64,000 nt of DNA. Origin: Nannocystis pusilla. GTDB lineage: Bacteria; Myxococcota_A; Polyangia; Nannocystales; Nannocystaceae. Positions 55,109-64,000 of this stretch are shown in pieces; position 1 is the stretch's first letter, and every line of letters begins with the position of its first letter. The notes beneath the pieces are model-generated. The model made no database searches. It saw nothing but the letters and a program-made list of their open reading frames with translations, and was not told the DNA's origin. The position numbers were made by a program, and so were the translations under genes. Location: NCBI RefSeq assembly GCF_026626665.1, contig NZ_JAPNKE010000002.1:4751168-4815167 (forward strand), in the 5' to 3' direction.

Positions 55109-55843
55109 TCAGCCGCGCGGGCGCACCGCGACGAACAGCGGCCCGAGCTCGGTCTCCCGCGCCAGCGCCTTGAAGCCTGTCTCTTCGAGCATGTCCAGCC
55201 ACTCGCCGCGGCTGAACAGCCCGTAGGTGTGGCGCTCGTGCTCGCACACCACCTCGTCGCCGTCGCGCAGCAGCAGCGCGAAGTCGACGGTGTAGGTCGC
55301 GTCCTCGGGGTCCGGGTCGAAGGTCCACTCGAGGTAGCGGAGGCCGCGCTCGCCGTCGTCGTCGCCGCCGTGGGCGGTGCCGGGGGTGAACGTCTCGCGC
55401 GTGCAGTCGGGCGCGAACACGGCCACGCCGCCGGGTCGCAGGTGGGCCAGCGCGGTCCGCATGACCGCGCGCAGGGCCTGGGCGCTGGTCATGTACATCA
55501 CCGCGTCGTGGACCAGCACCGCGTCGAAGCTGCGGCCGAGCCGGAGCGTGCGCATGTCGCCGACCAGGTGCTCGCACTCGGGGTTGATCGTGCGCGACAG
55601 CGCCAGCATCGACGGCGACCGGTCGACCAGCGTGGCCGCGACGTCGCGCTTGTAGTGCGACGCCATGTTGCCGCCGCCGGCGCCGAGCTCGAGCAGCGTC
55701 GCCAGCGGCCCCGAGCCGGACTCGCGGATGATGCGGACCAGCTCGGCGGCCTCGCTGGCGTAGTCGGCGGGGGCGGTCAGCAGGTGGAACCACGCGGCGC
55801 GCCGCGTGTAGAGCGGGGGCAGCTCGTCGTCGTCCATCAGCAC
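55109..55843 (-). CDS. SAM-dependent methyltransferase, class I
   Basis: A 244-residue protein from ATG 55843. The SAM-binding motif I is LLELGAGGGNMASHYK. Motif II is the acidic ATLVDRSPSMLALSR, post-I residues GDMRTLRLGRSFDAVLVHDA follow, and LRPGGVAVFAPD completes the core. The C-terminal half has DPDPEDATYTVDFALLLRDG, typical of a small-molecule methyltransferase. Substrate unknown. It is the downstream neighbour of the aconitase gene (29 bp apart on the same strand), so it may be co-transcribed. Confidence 0.8.
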   Translation of the reverse strand: MLMDDDELPPLYTRRAAWFHLLTAPADYASEAAELVRIIRESGSGPLATLLELGAGGGNMASHYKRDVAATLVDRSPSMLALSRTINPECEHLVGDMRTLRLGRSFDAVLVHDAVMYMTSAQALRAVMRTALAHLRPGGVAVFAPDCTRETFTPGTAHGGDDDGERGLRYLEWTFDPDPEDATYTVDFALLLRDGDEVVCEHERHTYGLFSRGEWLDMLEETGFKALARETELGPLFVAVRPRG

Positions 55844-55871
55844 GGCGATCCCGAGCTTAGGCCCCCGCGCC

Positions 55872-58589
<2,718 letters not shown>

Positions 58590-58784
58590 GAGCGGGCGGA
58601 AGATATCAAATCGTCGCGTGGCATCTGTCGCGCGGAGGCGCGCGCTGGCTCACTTGTCTTCCGCGCCCCCCACGAACGCCGCTCGCCCGCCGAGCCCATG
58701 CAGGCCCTTCGCGGCCCGCGCCGCGAGGATCGCGTCGCCGCGCGCCGCCGGTTGCCCGCTCACGGGCGTGATAGCGTCGCCGCG

Positions 58785-59273
58785 ATGCACACTTGGAACC
58801 TCCCTGCGGGCGCGGACAGGGCCGAGATCTACACCGAGCTGCTGGCGACCGCGCACGCGTTGGTCGAGGGCGAGCCGGACCTGGTGGCCAACCTGGCCAA
58901 CCTCGCGGCCTGCCTCAAGCAGCTCCCGGGCGTGTCGTGGGCGGGCTTCTATCGCCGGGTCGGCGACGACCTGGTCCTCGGGCCATTCCAGGGCAAGCTC
59001 GCGTGCACCCGGATCGCCCCCGGCAAGGGCGTGTGCGGCACCGCGGCGGCCCGCCGCGAGGCGCTGGTGGTCCCCGACGTCGAGGCCTTCCCCGGCCACA
59101 TCGCCTGCGACGCCGACTCGCGCAGCGAGGTCGTGGTCCCGATCGTCCGCGGCGAGCGGGTCCTCGGCGTCATCGACCTCGACAGCGACCGCCTCGCCAA
59201 CTTCGACGACCGCGACGCCGAACACCTCACGCGCCTCGCGGCGCTGGTCGCCGGGCTCGACTGGCCGGCTTGA
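58785..59273 (+). CDS. Free methionine-(R)-sulfoxide reductase (fRMsr)
   Basis: A 162-residue GAF-fold protein from ATG 58785. The three catalytic cysteines of fRMsr are C74 (KLACTRI), C84 (KGVCGTAA) and C108 (HIACDADSRSE), with spacings 10 and 24, exactly as in the family. SEVVVPIVRGERVLGVIDLD and FDDRDAEHL complete the signature. It reduces free Met-R-sulfoxide with thioredoxin. It is divergent from aconitase and followed by a sulfotransferase-like gene after 40 bp. Confidence 0.9.
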   Translation: MHTWNLPAGADRAEIYTELLATAHALVEGEPDLVANLANLAACLKQLPGVSWAGFYRRVGDDLVLGPFQGKLACTRIAPGKGVCGTAAARREALVVPDVEAFPGHIACDADSRSEVVVPIVRGERVLGVIDLDSDRLANFDDRDAEHLTRLAALVAGLDWPA

Positions 59274-59313
59274 CCGCCGCCGCCCCCCACGCGACCCTGG
59301 AGGTCCTGTTCGC

Positions 59314-60150
59314 ATGATCATCGTCACGGGCACCAAGCGCTCCGGCACCTCGATGTGGATGCAGATCCTGATCGGCGCCGGCTTTACGTACATCGGCGAG
59401 CAGTTCAGCGGCCGCTGGGAGCAGACCATCAAGGCCGCCAACCCCGACGGCTTCTACGAGTCGCACCTGCGCCGCGGCATCTACTACAAGACCAACCCGC
59501 ACCCGAAGACCGGCGCCTACCTGTTCCCCGAGCAGGTCCAGCACCACGCGGTCAAGGTGTTCATCCCCGGCCTCGTCCGCAGCGATCGCGCCTTCATCAC
59601 CAAGGTCATCGCCACCGTCCGCGAGTGGCGCGAGTACGAGTCGTCGATCCGCCGGCTCTACGCGATGGAGGACGACAACCGCCGCAAAGAGGGCAAGGAC
59701 GACCTCGTGCCGCTGCGCATGCCCGGCGCGCTCGAGTGGTGGGCCGAGAACTTCGCCCTCGTCCGCGACATCGCCATCCGCCGCTACCCGGTCCACGTGC
59801 AGTCCTACGAGGGCCTGCTCGCCGAGCCGCAGCGGGTCGTGCGCGACGTCCTCAAGTGGATCGGCAAGGGCGACGCCGAGACCGCGCTGGCGGCGGTCAA
59901 GCCCGAGCACCGCACCCAGCACCGCCCGCCGTCCGACAGCGTCGAGCCCGAGATCGCCGCGGTGTTCGACGAGTTCTACGCCGCCCTGCACGCCGGCAAG
60001 GGCCTGACCGCGCCGATGCTCGAGAAGCTGAACAAGACCAACGAGCTGGTGGCGCCGCGGATCGCCCAGTGGCAGCGCAAGCTCGCCGACGACGCCCGCC
60101 GGCGCCGCACGATCAAGGCCGAGCTCAAGGGCCAGCCGCCGCCGGACTGA
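59314..60150 (+). CDS. Sulfotransferase-family protein
   Basis: A 278-residue protein from ATG 59314, with GGAGG a few bases upstream. The 5'-phosphosulfate-binding loop is TGTKRSGTSMWMQILIGAG near the N-terminus. A KVFIPGLVRSD strand follows, and the charged linker helix has SSIRRLYAMEDDNRRK. The 3'-phosphate-binding region is expected around WWAENFALVRDIAIRRYPVH. Substrate unknown. Small sulfotransferases of this sort are common in myxobacteria. Confidence 0.75.
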   Translation: MIIVTGTKRSGTSMWMQILIGAGFTYIGEQFSGRWEQTIKAANPDGFYESHLRRGIYYKTNPHPKTGAYLFPEQVQHHAVKVFIPGLVRSDRAFITKVIATVREWREYESSIRRLYAMEDDNRRKEGKDDLVPLRMPGALEWWAENFALVRDIAIRRYPVHVQSYEGLLAEPQRVVRDVLKWIGKGDAETALAAVKPEHRTQHRPPSDSVEPEIAAVFDEFYAALHAGKGLTAPMLEKLNKTNELVAPRIAQWQRKLADDARRRRTIKAELKGQPPPD

Positions 60151-60422
60151 CAGCACGTGCGTGGGCAAGCGAGCGGCGCCCGGGTGGCGTGGCCTCTGAC
60201 GCGAGCGCCCGCTCGCATCAGCCCGCGTGAAACGTGCTGTGAGGCGAACGCGACGCGGCGGGGCGGCCGACTCGTCGCGGCCGCGCCGGGGCTCCATGCC
60301 CGTGCGAGCTCGACGCACGGCTGGCAGCGCGCGGCTCGTCGCCTCCGCGACGCGCGGCCCGTCCCAGCCTTCGCCCGCGCTCGCTCGACGATCGCCCGCG
60401 CCCGTGCGACCCTCACCGGCGC

Positions 60423-61654
60423 TTGACCGCGGTCGTCGTCGCCGTCTTCGCCGTCACCTACGTCCTGATCGCCGCCAGGCGCCTGCGCGTGCTCCCGATC
60501 GGCCGGCCCGCGGGCGCCCTGCTCGGCGCCTTCCTCATGGTCGCCGTGGGCGCGCTGCGGCCGGCCGCCAGCTACGCCGCGATCGACGGCGACACCATCC
60601 TGCTGCTGTTCGCCATGATGGCGCTGGTCGCCTACGTCGAGCGGGCCGGCTTCTTCGAGTGGGCGGCCGCCCGCGCGATCGCCCGCGCGCGCACCCCCGT
60701 CGGCCTGCTCGTCGCCGTCTCCGCGCTGGCCGGGGCCATGAGCGCGCTGTTCGTCAACGACGCGGTGTGCGTGTTCTTGACCCCGCTCGTGGTCGTGGCT
60801 TGCCAAAAGGCCAGGTTGCCGCTCGGCCCTTATCTCATCGCCACCGCCACCAGCGCCAACCTCGGCAGCGCCGCCACCCTCGTCGGCAACCCGCAGAACA
60901 TGATCGTCGGCGGGCTCAGCGGCCTGTCCTTCGCCGCCTTCTCGGCCCTGGCCGCGCCGGCGGCCGCGCTCGCGCTCGCCATCAATATCGGCCTCCTGCT
61001 GCTCTACTACCGCCGCGACCTCGGCGGCGGCCCGCTCGCACCTGTCCCTGCGGCCAGCTTCGATCGCGGCCGGCTCGCGCGCGTGGTCGTCGTCGTGATC
61101 GGGGTCGTCGTCGCCTTCTTCGCCGGCGCCCACCTCGGCTACGCCGCGCTCGGCGGGGTGGTCGCGCTGGTGCTGCTGGAGCGCGAGGACCCGCAGGCGA
61201 TCTTCGCCCGCGTCGACTGGACCCTGCTGGTGTTCTTCGCCGCCCTGTTCGTGGTCGTCGCCGGGCTCGAGACCACCAGCCTCGTCGACGCCGCCTGGGC
61301 CGCGCTCGGCCCCGGCTCGGCCACGACGGCGCGGCCGGCATCTCGGCGCTGTCGCTCCTGTACCTGCTCGGTTCGAACCTCGTCTCCAACGTGCCGATGG
61401 TCCTGCTGGCCGCGCCGCACGTGGCCGCCGACGGCTCGACCTTCGCCTGGGTGCTGCTCGGCTTCGTCACCACGGTGGCCGGCAACCTCACCCTGATCGG
61501 CTCGGTCGCCAACATCATCGTCGCCGAGAAGGCCGCCGACGCCCACGAGCTCGGCTTCTTCGAGTACCTGCGCTTCGGTCTGGTCTCGACCCTCGTGGTC
61601 CTCGCCGTGTGCGTGCCCGCATTGGTCCTCCTGGCGCGCGCGATCGGCACCTGA
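60423..61654 (+). CDS. SLC13/ArsB-type anion permease, frameshifted
   Basis: From TTG 60423 about eleven hydrophobic helices. Characteristic elements are ILLLFAMMALVAYVERAGFF, FVNDAVCVFLTPLVVVAC (the ND-AV-x-LTP motif) and ATATSANLGSAATLVGNPQN (the S-A-N-x-G-x-x-x-T-x-x-G-N-P-Q-N motif of ArsB/NhaD and DASS families). The frame shifts near 61318 and continues with GAAGISALSLLYLLGSNLVS, which carries the second SNVPMVLL motif. Probably a secondary transporter for an anion such as arsenite, sulfate or dicarboxylate; the choice cannot be made. Preceding 270 bp hold no gene. Confidence 0.8.
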
Positions 61655-61910
61655 ACTTCGGGTCAGCTCGAACCATTCCGCGCCGGGCGGCCCGCGTGAT
61701 CTCGCCACGAAACGCAGTGAAGTAAGCGACGCCACGCCGGCGATCGTCCGCGCCGCCTGCAGCCGCGGGGAGTTTCATGCGGGGGCGGGCGCCCGCCCGA
61801 GCGCCCGCCCCATTTCTCCGCCGCGCGGCGGGCATTCAGCGGTGATTGCGCCGGAGCGCCGAACCGACGAACCTTGCCTCGGATTTACCCCTCGCAGCCC
61901 AGGAGACCCA

Positions 61911-62723
61911 TGCTCGTCGCAGCAGATTACTCCCCGACCTCTCGGCCGTCATGCAGCAATACGTGATCCCGTTCGCGTGGAAGGCGGTCGGCGCGATCGT
62001 CCTCTGGATCGTCGGCGGGATCCTCATCTCCGGCGCCGGTCGGGTCGTGCGCAGCGCCATGACGGCCCGCGGCATCGATCCGACCTTCAGCCACTACGTC
62101 AACTCCGCCCTCAGCGTCCTGCTGAAGATCATCCTGCTGGTCGCCATCCTCGGCCTGTTCGGCGTCGAGTCGACCTCGTTCGCCGCGGTCCTCGCCGCCG
62201 CCGGCGTCGCCATCGGCATGGCGTGGTCGGGCCTTTGGCCAACTTCGCCGCCGGCATCTTCCTCGTCGTCCTGCGCCCGTTCAAGGTCGGCGACGCCATC
62301 AGCGGCGCCGGCGTGACCGGCGACGTCCGCGAGATCGGCCTGTTCGCCACCACCATCGACACCGGCGACAACGTCCGCGTGTTCATCGGCAACAACAAGC
62401 TGTTCTCCGACAACATCGTCAACTACTCGGCCAACCCGGTGCGTCGCGTCGACCTGCGGGCGCAGCTTGCCCACGGCGTCGACCCGCACGCGGTCATCGC
62501 CGCCCTGGCCGCGCGCCTGCAGCAGATCCCCAACGTCGTCGCAACGCCGGCCCCCCAGGTCGGCATCCTCGAGTACAACGCCGCCGGCACCCTCCTCTAC
62601 GTGCGGCCGTTCTGCAGCAACCTCCACTTCGGTCAGGTCGCCGACGACACCCAGCGGGTCATCGGCGAGGTCACCGGCGGCCTCCCGGTCCCGGCCCCGC
62701 ACCACGTCGAGCGCCACGCCTGA
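61911..62723 (+). CDS. MscS-family mechanosensitive channel, two frameshifts
   Basis: AGGAGACCC lies before ATG 61911 (MLVAAD). A missing base near 61926 would join it to LLPDLSAVMQQYVIPFAWKA; otherwise ATG 61951 is the start. The pore helix TM3 (FAAVLAAAGVAIGMAWSG) breaks near 62233 and continues as PLANFAAGIFLVVLRPFKVG, DAISGAGVTGDV and the beta domain with NNKLFSDNIVNYSANPVRRV. This is the small-MscS pattern with the glycine/alanine-packed TM3. It releases solutes on osmotic downshock. Confidence 0.8.
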   Translation, partial: CSSQQITPRPLGRHAAIRDPVRVEGGRRDRPLDRRRDPHLRRRSGRAQRHDGPRHRSDLQPLRQLRPQRPAEDHPAGRHPRPVRRRVDLVRRGPRRRRRRHRHGVVGPLANFAAGIFLVVLRPFKVGDAISGAGVTGDVREIGLFATTIDTGDNVRVFIGNNKLFSDNIVNYSANPVRRVDLRAQLAHGVDPHAVIAALAARLQQIPNVVATPAPQVGILEYNAAGTLLYVRPFCSNLHFGQVADDTQRVIGEVTGGLPVPAPHHVERHA

Positions 62724-62773
62724 GCCGCTCGCGCCCATCGCCGCGCCGACGGGCCCCGCCCGCCGGCTCGTCG

Positions 62774-62806
62774 CTGTCTCTTGTCCTTTAGAACATGTCT
62801 CAAGCG
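62774..62806. repeat. Palindromic elements between two convergent genes
   Basis: CTGTCTCTTGTCC followed by TTTAGAACATGTCTCAAG; two imperfect overlapping copies between the MscS stop and the end of the last gene. Confidence 0.45.
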
Positions 62807-63929
62807 CCAGCTGGAGGCCGCGCCCCGAGCCCTAACGTGCGCGCCAGCTCGGGCCGGCGCACCTTCCAGATCCACCCGTCGTACAGGAAGTGCAGCCAAG
62901 ACGTCGCGGTGTAGTAGATCAGATAGACGTCGCTGCGGCGCTGCTCCTGGATCAGCCAGAACACCAGCAGGAGCCCGCCGAACAGCGCCGGCACGGCCAC
63001 ACGCACGTCGCCGAGCAGCCTCGCCGCCGCGCCGCGCCGCTCGCCGCGGCCGTACTTCTTCGTCCCGTAGTGATGGACGAACGCCATGTACTCGACCGCG
63101 TGAGCTGTCCCGAAGCACAGGTAGCCGACCACCGGCCCGTGGACCAGGAACACCGCGAACAGCAGCAGCGTCGAGCCCATCATCGCCAGCCGCGGCGCCC
63201 GCTGCCCGGGGGTCGCCGGGGCCGCAGCTCGTGCTGCAGCCAGCGCAGCAGCACCCATCCGAACGCCCCGACCAGCGCGGCCAGCAGCGCCCACGCCCAC
63301 CACGCTTCTGCCAAGGGCGCCAATACTCGCGCCGCCTTGCGCGCGTTGACGTGGCCGGCCAGCAGCTGCGGCCGCAGCAGCGGCAGCGCCACCGCCACGC
63401 TCACCGTCGCCAGCCAGATCAGCGCCCGGTCGCGCCGCGCCTGCTCGGGCCGCTCCGTGCCGCCGCCCAGCTTGCCGGCGTAGATCCGCAAGAGCCCGTA
63501 GCGCTGCTGCAGCGTGTGCCAGATGTTCCACGCCCCGGTCACGAACAGCGCGATCTGCCACGGCGACAGCTTGATGCCCGCCACCGTCGCCGGCGACAGC
63601 CCCGCGGTCGCCTTGGCGAGCACCAGGATCGTCACGATCAGCGCCGGCGCCAGCCAGTACGCGCGGGCCCGCTGCGAGAACACCTCGCGGTCGCCGTACA
63701 CCACCACGAAGGTGTAGTGGCGGTGCACGTAGCTGATCGCCAGCGCCGCCAGCACGGCGGCCGCGGTCGCCGCCTCGAGCTCGCCCTTCGACAGCGGCGC
63801 GCCGCCGAACGCCTGCGCGCCGAGGCCGAGGCCCACGACCAGCCACAGGTAGAACGGCAGCCAGCCGAACGCCAGCGCGGCGACATCCCACGCGGGCCCG
63901 ATCATCCACGTCGCGCGGGCTGGCGGCAC
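62800..63929 (-). CDS. Multi-pass membrane protein, frameshifted
   Basis: From ATG 63929 (MPPARATWMIGPAWDVAALA) about ten hydrophobic helices, including YVHRHYTFVVVYGDREVF and GAWNIWHTLQQRYGLLRIYA with His-rich loops. Near 63205 the frame shifts into MGSTLLLFAVFLVHGPVVGY, AVEYMAFVHHYGTKKYG, FWLIQEQRRSDVYLIYYTAT and YDGWIWKVRRPEL. The conserved His residues (HRHY, WNIWH, EYMAFVHHY, SWLHFLYDG) suggest a metal or quinone-linked membrane enzyme, but I recognise no family. The last about 70 bases of the window hold no gene. Confidence 0.6.
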
Positions 63930-64000
63930 ACGCCGACGATATCAGCGCGCGCGCCGGCGCGGCAAGCGGCGCCCATGGGGCCACGACGCGTGCGCGCTGG

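Noticed and set aside
60151..60422. Gene between sulfotransferase and permease
   Set aside because: Frames there are Arg/Ala-rich without family signal, and the two neighbours have clear ends.

Overview
The window is very GC-rich chromosomal DNA whose gene content points to a myxobacterium of the Nannocystis type (order Nannocystales / Nannocystineae). This placement is inferred; no rRNA or tRNA gene is present. The main support is ten predicted secreted lipoproteins with a lipobox Cys followed by a long Thr/Ser-rich linker and a Cys-rich or globular domain. RCC1-repeat, MopE-like/choice-of-anchor and VWA surface proteins and a pseudokinase-kinase tandem fit the same picture. GTG starts are frequent.

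Layout. 1-4.5 kb: the end of a multihaem cytochrome c gene, then a rhodanese / cysteine desulfurase / metallo-beta-lactamase triple fusion and a Thr-rich lipoprotein. 4.6-11.6 kb: RCC1 lipoprotein, VWA lipoprotein, MopE-like choice-of-anchor lipoprotein, ketopantoate-reductase-like enzyme. 11.9-20.1 kb: a small membrane protein, a double-kinase receptor divergent from a membrane protein, a propeller lipoprotein, a VWA-like lipoprotein and a membrane protein. 20.3-24.2 kb: zinc-ribbon lipoprotein, a repeat array, radical SAM/SPASM enzyme overlapping a small membrane protein, and a DUF4136-like lipoprotein. 25-30.4 kb: a TssB/TssC-like sheath fusion, DAHP synthase, two more Thr-rich lipoproteins and a free-standing lipoyl domain. 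31.4-38.9 kb: membrane protein plus peptidase MA, rsmD plus aminotransferase, a Thr-rich lipoprotein, and a LysR/GST divergent pair with two identical operator-like palindromes. 39-46 kb: cytochrome P460-like, pectinacetylesterase/NOTUM-like, ferritin-like, Rieske oxygenase and outer-membrane barrel genes. 46-52.5 kb: bioB, a pyruvate dehydrogenase E1alpha-E1beta-E2 operon, and an AraC/VOC pair. 52.5-64 kb: small hypotheticals (one DUF4169), a methyltransferase, aconitase, free-Met-(R)-sulfoxide reductase, sulfotransferase, SLC13/ArsB-like permease, MscS channel and a multi-pass membrane protein.

Two features cut across the window. First, a short dyad-symmetric element (core about TGTCC-N4-GGACA, flanked by A or C) occurs more than forty times. 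Many copies lie directly after stop codons, some lie inside genes, and some form regular arrays (21415-21915, 35111-35516, 46007-46158, and a 40-bp tandem repeat at 54801-55000). I found no description of it in memory and regard it as the best candidate for something undescribed. Second, at least eighteen genes carry one or more apparent single-base frameshifts, mostly in G/C runs, while their protein families continue cleanly in another frame. This more likely reflects sequence quality than mass gene decay, but it affects how every broken gene here should be read.

Metabolically, the PDH complex, aconitase, DAHP synthase, biotin synthase and the sulfur-handling fusion are ordinary aerobic housekeeping. 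The remaining genes mostly encode envelope and surface proteins.
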